Source of the DNA: Bacteroidales bacterium
GTDB lineage: Bacteria > Bacteroidota > Bacteroidia > Bacteroidales > F082
NCBI GenBank assembly: GCA_017508895.1
Contig: JAFWRA010000126.1
Span: forward strand, 1-13,790
DNA length: 13,790 bases
Reading direction: 5' to 3'
Positions 6,701 to 13,790 of the stretch are shown one piece after another. Within the stretch, counting starts at the first letter, position 1. Each line of letters begins with the position of its first letter. The position numbers and the translations under genes were made by a program. The notes under the pieces were generated by a model, which was not told the origin of the DNA, searched no databases, and saw only the letters and a program-made list of their open reading frames with translations.

Positions 6701-8191
6701 TTAGAACAAGAATTTTGAGACGAGTTCCTTAAGATACCCATCAGGCATATTGGCTATTCCCATTCTACTAATCTCCTCATGCTCAGCAGTCTTCTTACGA
6801 ATAACATACTTGCGCTCTTTTCCGTCAATGGTGGCAAAAAGATGAAAATTGCCCTTGTATTGCTGTTCAATTCGAGCGTTTTCAATCCTGTGACCGTCTG
6901 CCTCAAAATAGCTGCTTACTGTCATTGAATTAGCAAGTCCCCAAAACGTAAGGTTTCCATTAAGTGTGTTCTCGACTGTCGCAATCCATTGCTCTTTCAC
7001 TCCATTCTGTTCGGCAAGCGTACGAAATTTCAAAACGGCTTTGCCAACCTCGCTGATGATGCTTTCCGCCTTGCGAATGCCATTTTCGTTGGCCAATGCC
7101 AGCACATCTTCAAGGGTGACGCCCTCATACTTTCCTCGAATCATCAGGCAATGCCTCGTTTCGGGCAAGAATCCACCCGTGTTAAAGATGTAGGTCATAT
7201 CATAGGCTGGTGAAAGTCTCCAGCGACCTTGCTCGTCCATGAGGAAGGAGAAGTTTTTATTGTGGTCGTCGGTGTTGTTGGCCAAAATATTGAAGACCAT
7301 CCGACGGAAGACCTCTTCACTGTCAAGTTCAGAAAGCCGCATTTTCCGACAAACCCAAAGCAAACGCTCGTAACTATCGGCTTCAGGATAAAGTGCCGCC
7401 AAAGTCTGCATGTGGAGCTTCTTCTCCCCTTCCCTGTCGAAACGCTTCGTCACAAAATGCTTGTCACCTTCAATGTCCATCAGCCAGCATGGCATCATTT
7501 TTATCCCAGCCTTTATCGCCATCTCATAGTAGGTCATTTCTAATTCTGCCGTCGAGCGTTCCTTGATGCCCAATTTCAGGATACAGTAATCAAATCCTTT
7601 CATATTTCCCACTTGACCGCTACGGATCTCGCCTGTCTCGTGATTGATGGTGATGATGGCCTTGGGCTGCCTTCCACCTGCAGAGGTGCCGACCGCCATC
7701 AAGGCCTGCATGGTGATCGACTGTTCGGGATCGATACGGGCATTCTCACGTAACGTGTAGATTTGCTCAGCCAAGTCAATCAAAGCTTTTAGGTTGATTT
7801 CTTCTTTGGGATTAAAGCTTGAAGTTTCGGGGAAAAATTCAAAAGCACCCATCGCCCGTTTCCCAATGAACGCGAGCTTGTCCAAAGACGTGATTTCGCC
7901 AGGTTTGATGTTCTGCTGCAATCGCCATTGTTCAAATAGGGCATTGCCCCAAGCGTCAGGCAGTGAGTCAGCCAAAAACGGCGGCAATTTCTGATATTTC
8001 TTCTCCGAAGCACCAAAAATCGGACGCAGGTTTTGCGGCTGTTTGATGGAGGCATCCAACGGCGAGATATCAAGCCCTGACTCAATCCACTCACGATTGT
8101 ACTCAAAATAAGGCAAGTGCCGGCGTGAATCGATGCAGAGTCTTCCGACCTCTCGTCCCCACAGCATCACTTTCAATATCTTTGTCGTCAT
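6701..8191 (-). CDS. hipA: HipA-family serine/threonine kinase toxin
   Basis: This 496-residue protein has the HipA plan. An N-terminal subdomain contains DISPLDASI (41-49) and PPFLADSLPDAWGNALFEQW (70-89). A Gly/Ser phosphate loop VGTSAGGRQPK spans 167-177, then KRFDRE (249-254), the catalytic TDDHNKNFSF (307-316; D308 corresponds to D309 of E. coli HipA), and the metal-binding SPAYDM (327-332, D331). HipA kinases inactivate targets such as glutamyl-tRNA synthetase by phosphorylation and cause growth arrest; the target here is unknown. All catalytic residues look intact. The protein is about 55 residues longer than E. coli HipA (440), the excess lying in a C-terminal stretch from about 412 onward with several likely beta strands. 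It overlaps hipB as ATGA, with the antitoxin first, the standard order. Confidence 0.94.
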   Translation of the reverse strand: MTTKILKVMLWGREVGRLCIDSRRHLPYFEYNREWIESGLDISPLDASIKQPQNLRPIFGASEKKYQKLPPFLADSLPDAWGNALFEQWRLQQNIKPGEITSLDKLAFIGKRAMGAFEFFPETSSFNPKEEINLKALIDLAEQIYTLRENARIDPEQSITMQALMAVGTSAGGRQPKAIITINHETGEIRSGQVGNMKGFDYCILKLGIKERSTAELEMTYYEMAIKAGIKMMPCWLMDIEGDKHFVTKRFDREGEKKLHMQTLAALYPEADSYERLLWVCRKMRLSELDSEEVFRRMVFNILANNTDDHNKNFSFLMDEQGRWRLSPAYDMTYIFNTGGFLPETRHCLMIRGKYEGVTLEDVLALANENGIRKAESIISEVGKAVLKFRTLAEQNGVKEQWIATVENTLNGNLTFWGLANSMTVSSYFEADGHRIENARIEQQYKGNFHLFATIDGKERKYVIRKKTAEHEEISRMGIANMPDGYLKELVSKFLF

Positions 8192-8538
8192 AACGTTTCG
8201 GTTTTAGTGGTTTGTTTTGGTGAAGCATGTCTGACACGCTGTGCTTTTTTCCCGTTTTCTTTCATCAGATACGGCGATTCTGGCAGTTCTGGCATCAATT
8301 CATCGAGGCCATTGATACAACCAATAGTTTTCAGCAGTAGTAAAAAAGTGCTGAGCGACAAGTTCGACACCAATCCATTCTCAAACTTATGGATTGTGTT
8401 CACCGTAATCCCCGCTTGCTCCGCCACTTCTTTCTGTGTCAAACGAGAACGCATACGGTAGTCCTTAAAACGTCCTCCCAAAAGTTGAACCAACTCAGGT
8501 ATTGAATACTCGTAATAATCCGCCATATTAAATTTCAT
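8188..8538 (-). CDS. hipB: HipB-like HTH antitoxin
   Basis: This 116-residue protein carries a Cro/C1-type helix-turn-helix at about 20-75, with LTQKEVAEQAGITVNTIHKF as the recognition unit, followed by a helix-rich FLLLLKTIG segment. The C-terminal tail is basic and probably flexible (KAQRVRHASPKQTTKTETL). HipB proteins bind HipA to neutralise it and bind DNA to repress their own operon. Two in-frame ATGs exist, at 8538 and 8526; the first is used here, but the second would remove only four residues. Its stop overlaps the hipA start (ATGA), so both are made together. A 26-bp dyad touches its start codon and is the likely operator. Confidence 0.93.
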   Translation of the reverse strand: MKFNMADYYEYSIPELVQLLGGRFKDYRMRSRLTQKEVAEQAGITVNTIHKFENGLVSNLSLSTFLLLLKTIGCINGLDELMPELPESPYLMKENGKKAQRVRHASPKQTTKTETL

Positions 8539-8564
8539 TTAAATCAACATATATGTTAGTTTAA
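8539..8564. promoter_or_regulatory. 26-bp dyad, probable HipB operator
   Basis: TTAAA-NN-AACATATATGTT-NN-TTTAA is symmetric at 22 of 26 positions, with a perfect 12-bp core at 8546-8557. It sits between the promoter box and the hipB start, where bound HipB would block transcription. Assignment to HipB is inferred from position and symmetry. Confidence 0.65.
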
Positions 8565-8614
8565 GCCAAAATTTCAGGCATAACTTAACACAAAATTGTA
8601 TTTATTTAACGGTG

Positions 8615-8644
8615 CAAAAATAGGGATTCTTTTTAGACAGCAAG
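8615..8644 (-). promoter_or_regulatory. Predicted hipBA promoter
   Basis: The minus strand has TATTTTTG followed by C (8615-8622), matching TAnnTTTG, and CTTG at 8641-8644 with 18 bases between TTG and the box. This is near the Bacteroidota -33/-7 spacing. The leader to hipB would be about 70 bases and contain the dyad. Confidence 0.6.
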
Positions 8645-8680
8645 CCTTTTTAGATTTTTTTCTCAAATAATTTCTATTAA

Positions 8681-8695
8681 ATTCCCGTAGGGAAT
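8681..8695 (-). terminator. Hairpin after the 7TM-HD gene
   Basis: ATTCCC-GTA-GGGAAT is a perfect 6-bp stem with a 3-base loop, five bases past the stop at 8700. It shares its arms with the hairpins at 6488 and 6621. The following minus-strand bases are AT-rich but not a T-run, so termination is plausible rather than certain. Confidence 0.5.
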
Positions 8696-8699
8696 CTCA

Positions 8700-10760
8700 T
8701 CATTTCTCAGGATAAGCAATCCTCACATGATAAATGCTCATCAACTTCTTCTTCAGCACCTTGCGGCAAGTCTCAATGTCGTGGAGGGTTAAGTCGGTGT
8801 TGAGGAACTGCCCTGCTTCCATCTGTTTGTTGATGATATTGTCGACCAGGTCGCTGATTTTCTTTTCATCGGGGTCTTTCAGGCTGTGTGAGGCGGCCTC
8901 GATGCTGTCGGCCATCATCAGCACGGCGGTCTCGCGTGAGAAAGGCTCTGGACCATGATAGGTGAACGGCGTCGGGTCGATTTCTTCATCGGGATGAGCC
9001 TTTTGCTCGTTGATATAAAAATAATCGGTGCGGCGCGTGCCGTGATGGGTACGGATGAAGTCGATGATGCGCTCGGGCACGTGGTTTTTATGTGCCAACT
9101 CTATGCCATCTATCACATGCGAGATGATGATTTCGGCACTCTCGGTATTTGAAAGGTCGTTGTGGGGACTATAGGCTCCGTGTTGGTTCTCTGTAAAATA
9201 CATCGGATTTTTGATTTTTCCGATGTCGTGATACAAGGCTCCCGTGCGTGCCAATTGTGTGTCTCCGCCAATTTCGAACAGTACTTCCTCACAAAGATTG
9301 GCCACCTGAATGGAGTGTTGGAAAGTGCCAGGTGCCTTTGCTGCCAGTTCACGTAATAAAGGTGAGTTGGTATTGCTCAGTTCCATCAGCGAGAGCGAGG
9401 TGGTGAGACCGAAGATGCGTTCGAAGAGAAGGATGAGCGGCTGGGCCAACATGGTGAACAAGCCGTTGAGGAACAGGAGTAAGACAACCAGCCAGTCGAC
9501 TTCGGAGGTGGTGAGGAAAGTAAAGGCCAAATAGACCCAAAAATAGCCAAAGAACACGAGCAAAGCCGCTTGAATGAAACGATGGTGGGTGCGAGTGTTC
9601 GACATGCCGAACACCGTGACCACCGTGGCCACCAGTTGCATGAACATAAACTGGAAAGGATTGGGTACGGCCAACGAGATGAGCATCACGGCGAAGACCT
9701 GCGTGGAGAACGCCAAGCGCAGGTTGAAGAACGAGCCCACCATGATGGCTAACAGACAGACAGGCATCATGTAAACCAATCCCGGGGCGAACTTCACCAA
9801 AATATACAAAGGAATGATGACCAACAGCATGAGCGTCAGCAGCAGGACAATGTTCTTCAACTCGGCAAAGACTTTATTATGCAATTTGTTGCCATACAAG
9901 CCCATGATGACGAAAATCAATGCCACAAGGAAAATCTGGCTCAGCAACACGCGCAAAGACTCATCACTCGACAGCGATTTCGAGTTGTATTCGCGCTGCA
10001 ACGAGCTGAGGATATCATAGATGTGCTCATCGACGATTTGGCCCTCTTCAACGATGGTTTCACCCTTTTGCACCGCCCCATAAGTCAAAGAGATGGCCGA
10101 AACCGCCTTGTCGACTTCCTGTTTGGTGAGGTCCGCATTGTAGAACACATTCTGACGCAAAGCGCCATTGAGAAGCTCGGATAGTAGTTTTTTATCTACT
10201 TGTTTATCAGATTTCTCCAATATGTTTGCAACGGCTTCTGTAGCCGTATTCATACTATACATCTCACCATAACAAACACTTCGCATCACTTTGTTGCGGA
10301 TCACATTCACCTCCGAACCCGGCTCCAGGTTGGTAGTGACCTTGTCATAAGCCACAATACCTTGCTCCTCGATGGAGTCGAATACATTGAAAAGGCAGTC
10401 CAAGCTCAGTTCACGGTCAAAATGAGCAGTGGCATCCCATTTCGATTCAAAGTTGACAAACAAGAGGTTACGCGAAGCCACCATCTCGTCATCGTTGAAC
10501 ACAAAGATAGGTTTCACCTTGGCTCTCGCGGCTTCCGTTTCGGCAGTCAAAGTCTCGAAATCCTTGTAAATCGGAAAATCGAAAGGCGCGTAGAGGGTCT
10601 CATGCTGCCATGGCTTCGAAAGCTGGTATTCGTATTTGAACTTGCCCGTACGCGGCATCTGCCAGCACACCAAAGCCGTTGCCACTATGAAGGCAAAAGC
10701 CTTGGCCATACCATAATACCTATGCCTTATAATATTAAAGAAATCTTTTATTTTACTCAT
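8700..10760 (-). CDS. pgpH: 7TM-HD family phosphodiesterase, PgpH-like
   Basis: The start is placed at ATG 10760 (686 residues); a TTG two codons upstream is less likely. Residues 18-36 form an N-terminal membrane segment. About 37-270 is a long extracytoplasmic domain (EAARAKVKPIFVFNDDE and YGAVQKGETIVEEGQIV are typical of the 7TMR-HDED part). A cluster of membrane helices covers about 271-450, and a cytoplasmic HD domain follows. The HD domain shows H482 (GTFQHSIQVANL), H511-D512 (LYHDIGKIKNP), H548, H572-H573 (RTHHGTRR) and D618 (MMADSIEAASHS), so the metal site looks complete. In PgpH of Firmicutes this architecture hydrolyses the second messenger c-di-AMP; that activity is inferred here. 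The gene stands alone on the minus strand, divergent from the peptidase gene. The symbol is by family resemblance only. Confidence 0.9.
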   Translation of the reverse strand: MSKIKDFFNIIRHRYYGMAKAFAFIVATALVCWQMPRTGKFKYEYQLSKPWQHETLYAPFDFPIYKDFETLTAETEAARAKVKPIFVFNDDEMVASRNLLFVNFESKWDATAHFDRELSLDCLFNVFDSIEEQGIVAYDKVTTNLEPGSEVNVIRNKVMRSVCYGEMYSMNTATEAVANILEKSDKQVDKKLLSELLNGALRQNVFYNADLTKQEVDKAVSAISLTYGAVQKGETIVEEGQIVDEHIYDILSSLQREYNSKSLSSDESLRVLLSQIFLVALIFVIMGLYGNKLHNKVFAELKNIVLLLTLMLLVIIPLYILVKFAPGLVYMMPVCLLAIMVGSFFNLRLAFSTQVFAVMLISLAVPNPFQFMFMQLVATVVTVFGMSNTRTHHRFIQAALLVFFGYFWVYLAFTFLTTSEVDWLVVLLLFLNGLFTMLAQPLILLFERIFGLTTSLSLMELSNTNSPLLRELAAKAPGTFQHSIQVANLCEEVLFEIGGDTQLARTGALYHDIGKIKNPMYFTENQHGAYSPHNDLSNTESAEIIISHVIDGIELAHKNHVPERIIDFIRTHHGTRRTDYFYINEQKAHPDEEIDPTPFTYHGPEPFSRETAVLMMADSIEAASHSLKDPDEKKISDLVDNIINKQMEAGQFLNTDLTLHDIETCRKVLKKKLMSIYHVRIAYPEK

Positions 10761-10904
10761 AATCAAATATTTAACAATTGTTTATGATGATAAAACTGAG
10801 GGCTAAATTAAGAAAAACTCCATTCAGTTGAAAAAAAACAACGAAAAAAGGCAACTCGCACCGAATTGTTCCCTATTTTAGCGGTCAGAAAAACAGCAAT
10901 TTTT

Positions 10905-11651
10905 ATGACCTACGGCATTTGCAATTTATCCGCCATCGCCATGCGCAAGGAAAGCCGACATGCTTCCGAAATGGTTAGCCAATTACTTTATAATGAAACA
11001 TATAGGGTTTTAGACAAAACACATGAATGGGTGCTTGTCAGAAAAGACAATGGCCCTTCGGCCGACTCAACGAGTTCCTCATTTTACGAGGGTTGGATTC
11101 AAGCGAAACAGTTTTGTGAAATCAGCGAAGAGACCTTCAACACGCTGAAAGCCAAAAGACCTTTCTTAATTAACAAGCTTATTGCTGAATACGAGGGTAA
11201 GCTTTTGACTTTTGGCACACCGCTTTATGAGCCACACCCCGATGCCATTGAAATGCCCACTGAATTCCATCCAGAGATGATGGTGGATTATGCCAAACTG
11301 TTGCTCGGTGCGCCCTACCTTTGGGGAGGCCGTACTGCCATGGGCATCGACTGCTCGGGCTTAGTACAGATATGCGCCCGCATGGCGGGACTCCTTCTGC
11401 CTCGCGATGCCTCGCAACAAGTAAGGGAGGGCGAGTTGGTGTATTTCCTGCAGGAGACGCAGCCAGGTGACCTGGCTTTTTTCGGTGATGAGGACGGCGT
11501 CATCACCCATGTGGGTATCATCATGGGCGACGAACAACTCATCCATTGCTCTGGGCAAGTTCGCATCGATTTCTTGGACCAGACAGGAATATTTAATAAG
11601 GAGAAAAACGAACACACGCATCGGTTGCAGGTCATTAAACGGATGAAATAA
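10905..11651 (+). CDS. SH3b-NlpC/P60 (C40) cell-wall peptidase, cytoplasmic
   Basis: The start is placed at ATG 10905 (248 residues); an upstream TTG at 10866 would add 13 residues without similarity to the family. The N-terminal ~75 residues form an SH3b-like domain beginning YGICNLSAIAMR and including HEWVLVRKD and YEGWIQAKQF. The NlpC/P60 domain follows with the triad C150 (MGIDCSGLVQ), H202 (THVGIIM) and H214 (IHCSGQVR). Homologues such as YkfC cleave gamma-D-glutamyl-diamino-acid bonds in muropeptides. No signal peptide is seen, which favours a cytoplasmic role in recycling wall peptides over wall cleavage. It is divergent from the PgpH-like gene. A one-mismatch promoter box (TATTTTAG, 10874-10881) lies just upstream. 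The catalytic residues are intact. Confidence 0.92.
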   Translation: MTYGICNLSAIAMRKESRHASEMVSQLLYNETYRVLDKTHEWVLVRKDNGPSADSTSSSFYEGWIQAKQFCEISEETFNTLKAKRPFLINKLIAEYEGKLLTFGTPLYEPHPDAIEMPTEFHPEMMVDYAKLLLGAPYLWGGRTAMGIDCSGLVQICARMAGLLLPRDASQQVREGELVYFLQETQPGDLAFFGDEDGVITHVGIIMGDEQLIHCSGQVRIDFLDQTGIFNKEKNEHTHRLQVIKRMK

Positions 11652-11743
11652 GACCTTTGAGATTCTCCTTGGAAAAATGGAGGTTGCAGACACAAAGCAA
11701 CAAAAAAAACACCACATGCTTTCGTCAATAACCCAAAAAGCAT

Positions 11744-11751
11744 TATCTTTG
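11744..11751 (+). promoter_or_regulatory. Predicted -7 promoter box for the ATPase gene
   Basis: TATCTTTG followed by C matches TAnnTTTG and lies 29 bases before the ATG at 11781. TTTCG at 11720-11724 is at about the right distance for a degenerate -33 box. Transcription would start inside the tandem repeat. Confidence 0.6.
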
Positions 11752-11781
11752 CGAAAAATTTCGCAACGAAAAATTTCGCAA
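11752..11781 (+). repeat. 15-bp tandem repeat of a palindrome abutting the ATPase start
   Basis: CGAAAAATTTCGCAA occurs twice in exact tandem (11752-11766 and 11767-11781), the last base being the A of the ATG. Each unit contains CGAAA-AA-TTTCG, a short dyad. It lies between the promoter box and the start codon, so it could be a paired operator or a hairpin that hides the start. It may equally be a recent slippage duplication. Confidence 0.8.
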
Positions 11782-12863
11782 TGAAGAATCCATTTAAATT
11801 CGGAACGGTCGTCGAGGAAGAGTTTTTTACTGACCGACAGGAAGAACTGCAATACATCTGCCGCGTAATGGACAGCGAGAACCACCTCGCCCTCATCAGT
11901 CCGCGCCGTTTTGGGAAAAGCAGCCTCGTTTTGAAAGCCGTCAAGCAACTGAAACGGCCTTACATCATGCTCAACATGCAGAGCATCACCAGCGCCAAAG
12001 ACCTGTCGAACAGGATTTTGGAGGCCGTTCTGAAACTCTATCCGATGAAAAATCTGAAAGTACTACTACGCAATTTCAGAATTGTACCCACCATCAGCAC
12101 CAACCCGATGAACGACAGCATTGAAGTGTCGTTCAATCCGTTTAGCAAGGATAACAACGACATGATTTTAGAAGATGTGCTACAATTGGTCAACGAGGTC
12201 AGTACCGAAAAGAAGCGTGTCATACTCATTTTCGATGAGTTTCAGGAAATCAAGGAGATAGAGAAAGGCTTGGATAAAAAACTGAGAGGTATTCTGCAAC
12301 TCCAAGACAAGATAAACTGCATCTTTCTGGGCAGTCAAGAGTCGATGATGCAGGAGATTTTCAACGACAAGAAGTCGCCATTCTACCATTTCGGCCTTAT
12401 CATGCAACTGAAACACATCCCTGAAAATGAGTTTTTTCAATTCCTGAATGAGCGTTTCTGCAAAATCACCGCCCAAAGTGAGAGCATCAGCCATGAGATT
12501 CTGCAAGTGGCGCATTGCCATCCGTATTACACGCAACAATTAGCCTTCCAAGTGTGGGATGCCATCCAATATCAAAAGATTGGAAACGATGTAGTGAACC
12601 AAGCAATCGGTCAATTGGTTCAAATGCACGATCTTGATTTTGAGCGTTTCTGGATTAACCTCAACAAGACCGACCGAAACTCCCTCATGTTGCTTGCGCA
12701 AGGCAAAAACCCAATGATGCAGCGAGATATTTCAACGAGTACTTCTTTCAGTTCGCTGAAACGCCTGACCAAGAACGGCTATGCCATTAAGACCGATACA
12801 TACGAGATTGAAGACCCATTTTTCCAAAGATGGATTCAACAAAACATTTTGTCATCAAAATAA
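11781..12863 (+). CDS. P-loop ATPase of the archaeal-ATPase / STAND-like type
   Basis: This 360-residue protein starts with the usual NPF-x-FG-x-VV-x-x-x-FF-x-DR-x-EE pattern (3-22). Walker A is SPRRFGKSSL at 40-49 (Ser at the first Gly position, common in this family). Walker B is VILIFDEFQEI at 147-157 with D152 and E153, and a sensor-like IFLGSQES is at 181-188. HCHPYYTQQLA (245-255) is the lid signature of this ATPase group. The C-terminal part from about 285 looks like a winged helix (DRNSLMLLAQG, SSLKRLTKNGY) and ends in DPFFQRWI. Such proteins are common in Bacteroidota and archaea, often as mobile or accessory genes, and their functions are mostly unknown. It has its own promoter and stands alone. 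No nuclease or effector domain is fused. Confidence 0.88.
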   Translation: MKNPFKFGTVVEEEFFTDRQEELQYICRVMDSENHLALISPRRFGKSSLVLKAVKQLKRPYIMLNMQSITSAKDLSNRILEAVLKLYPMKNLKVLLRNFRIVPTISTNPMNDSIEVSFNPFSKDNNDMILEDVLQLVNEVSTEKKRVILIFDEFQEIKEIEKGLDKKLRGILQLQDKINCIFLGSQESMMQEIFNDKKSPFYHFGLIMQLKHIPENEFFQFLNERFCKITAQSESISHEILQVAHCHPYYTQQLAFQVWDAIQYQKIGNDVVNQAIGQLVQMHDLDFERFWINLNKTDRNSLMLLAQGKNPMMQRDISTSTSFSSLKRLTKNGYAIKTDTYEIEDPFFQRWIQQNILSSK

Positions 12864-12894
12864 GTTTGTTTTTTCATCGTTACAATCAAAACCT

Positions 12895-12902
12895 TATATT
12901 TG
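12895..12902 (+). promoter_or_regulatory. Predicted -7 promoter box for the small lipoprotein
   Basis: TATATTTG followed by C matches TAnnTTTG, 24 bases before the ATG at 12927. The nearest TTTG (12865-12868) is 26 bases further upstream, slightly too far for a standard -33. Confidence 0.55.
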
Positions 12903-12926
12903 CACCGCGTTTTAAACCTCATTCAA

Positions 12927-13460
12927 ATGAAGAAATCATTGGTTTTTGCATTGGCACTACTGGCAATCTGCATCATTCCGTCGTGCAAAAAAGACCCTGC
13001 ACAAACCAAAGTCGTTTTTGGCAATGGCGAAGGAATGTCCGTGACATCTTACGAAGGAGTTCCATTAGTAGAGCAATACGGCCATAATTCTTGGGGCTAT
13101 TTCGTCGATCTCAACAACGACGGACAAAACGACGTTCAGTTTCATTCGACGAGCGAGATAGCGGAAGGCGGCATCCTCACAGAACTTTATTGCCATGAAA
13201 ACACTGCATTATTGGGCGACATTATTGATCAAAAGTTCTCGCTTTTTGCCTATAACGCCAACGACTGTTTCGGCAATGACGACACTTTCATGTGCACCGA
13301 TGTCAAACTTAGAGACGGTGACAAATACTATTTCCCTAAAGACGAGACGAAATACATCGGTTTCAAAATCACCGAGAACAACAAAAGTCATCTCGGCTGG
13401 ATGAAAGTCATCCTTCACCATGATTATGTCGAACTTTTGGAAACCGCTATTCAGAAATAA
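12927..13460 (+). CDS. Small lipoprotein with a calcium-loop motif
   Basis: The start is at ATG 12927 (177 residues), which puts MKK and a hydrophobic core before PSC with the lipidated Cys at 20, followed by KKD. An upstream TTG at 12900 lies in the promoter box and is rejected. The motif DLNNDGQND at 61-69 matches the DxNxDG loop of EF-hand-like or dockerin-like calcium sites. Near the end, YIGFKI and HLGWMKVIL (143-164) resemble a C-terminal pattern (fIGF..., ..GWv.v) that I associate with secreted Bacteroidota proteins. Three further Cys (C89, C114, C123) could form a disulfide outside the cell. I recognise no named family and no function. It has its own promoter and a 40-base gap before pruA. 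Confidence 0.85.
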   Translation: MKKSLVFALALLAICIIPSCKKDPAQTKVVFGNGEGMSVTSYEGVPLVEQYGHNSWGYFVDLNNDGQNDVQFHSTSEIAEGGILTELYCHENTALLGDIIDQKFSLFAYNANDCFGNDDTFMCTDVKLRDGDKYYFPKDETKYIGFKITENNKSHLGWMKVILHHDYVELLETAIQK

Positions 13461-13500
13461 TATTGAATTATAAAATCTTCAAATCTTTAAATCACAAATA

Positions 13501-13790
13501 ATGAACAACGCACTGATTACATTTGCGAAGCCGGACAACGAGCCTGTAAAAAGCTACAAGCCAGGCAGTCCGGAGAGAATCGAACTCCAGAAGGAACTCG
13601 AAAGACAATCCAACGAAATCGTTGAAATCCCCGCCATCATCAACGGCCAAGAAGTCCGCACGGGCGACATGGGCGAGGTGGTGATGCCTCACGACCACAA
13701 GCACGTCATCGCACGCTACCATAAGGTAGGCGAAAAGGAAGTCCGCATGGCCATCGAAGCCGACCAAGCCGCCAAGCACGACTGGGAGAA
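13501..13790 (+). CDS. pruA: L-glutamate gamma-semialdehyde dehydrogenase, partial (N-terminal 96 residues)
   Basis: The reading frame from ATG 13501 stays open to the window end. The protein starts MNNALITFAKPDNEPV, then KPGSPERIELQKEL (21-34), EIPAIINGQEVRTGDMGEVV (42-61), MPHDHKHVIARYHK (62-75), and EVRMAIEAADQAAKHDWE at the end. This matches the N-terminus of 1-pyrroline-5-carboxylate dehydrogenases, which oxidise glutamate semialdehyde to glutamate with NAD+ in proline and ornithine breakdown. The catalytic Cys and NAD-binding motifs lie beyond the window. The AT-rich 40-base upstream gap has no clear promoter box; it contains repeated AAATC units. No prodh gene is seen adjacent. Confidence 0.93.
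   Translation, partial: MNNALITFAKPDNEPVKSYKPGSPERIELQKELERQSNEIVEIPAIINGQEVRTGDMGEVVMPHDHKHVIARYHKVGEKEVRMAIEADQAAKHDWE

Noticed and set aside
10866..10904. TTG start for the NlpC/P60 peptidase
   Set aside because: It adds 13 residues unlike the family and would swallow the likely promoter; ATG 10905 begins the conserved YGICNLS segment.
11752..11781. CRISPR-like repeat
   Set aside because: Only two units, directly abutting with no spacers.
11315..11948. Minus-strand open frames across the peptidase end and ATPase start
   Set aside because: They run through two well-supported plus genes, a promoter and a repeat, and show no motif.

Overview
The window looks like chromosomal DNA from a gut-type Bacteroidota, most likely order Bacteroidales. 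This rests on the gene families (lipoproteins with a Cys-Lys-Lys start, a DUF5723-like outer-membrane protein, a Cys-rich TonB-like protein, a WbqC-like protein), on promoters of the Bacteroidota type (TAnnTTTG box), and on the scarcity of Shine-Dalgarno sites. I cannot name a genus. I see no phage, IS element, CRISPR array, tRNA or rRNA.

Left part (1-5360, minus strand): a four-gene run read leftward from a promoter near 5380. It starts with hutI (imidazolonepropionase), followed by a large lipoprotein of unknown function, a DUF5723-like outer-membrane beta-barrel protein, and a small radical SAM activase-like protein. The gap between the first two is only 10 bases and the later junctions overlap (TAATG, then ATGA). 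An inverted repeat (470-539) follows, and then a separately promoted gene for a Cys-rich, single-membrane-segment protein resembling the start of a TonB energy transducer, cut by the window edge.

Middle (5361-8538): divergent from hutI is a two-gene unit, a periplasmic thioredoxin and a WbqC-like protein sharing an ATGA overlap. It meets the convergent hipBA unit (HTH antitoxin plus HipA kinase, also ATGA-overlapped) across a 217-base gap. That gap holds dispersed repeats and two interleaved inverted repeats that could fold as a pseudoknot. The hipBA promoter is followed by a 26-bp dyad directly before the hipB start, a likely autoregulatory operator.

Right part (8700-13790): a PgpH-like 7TM-HD phosphodiesterase (minus; probably c-di-AMP turnover) is divergent from a cytoplasmic SH3b-NlpC/P60 peptidase (plus). 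Then come an ATPase of the archaeal-ATPase/STAND-like type with a 15-bp tandem repeat abutting its start, a small lipoprotein with a calcium-loop motif, and the first 96 codons of pruA (glutamate-semialdehyde dehydrogenase). Both hutI and pruA serve amino-acid catabolism toward glutamate, but they lie in different units.

Most of the window is ordinary core and accessory Bacteroidota content. The best candidates for something undescribed are the pseudoknot-like element at 6488-6634, the hutI/envelope/radical SAM operon with no visible glycyl-radical partner, the Cys-cluster TonB-like protein, and the tandem repeat before the ATPase.
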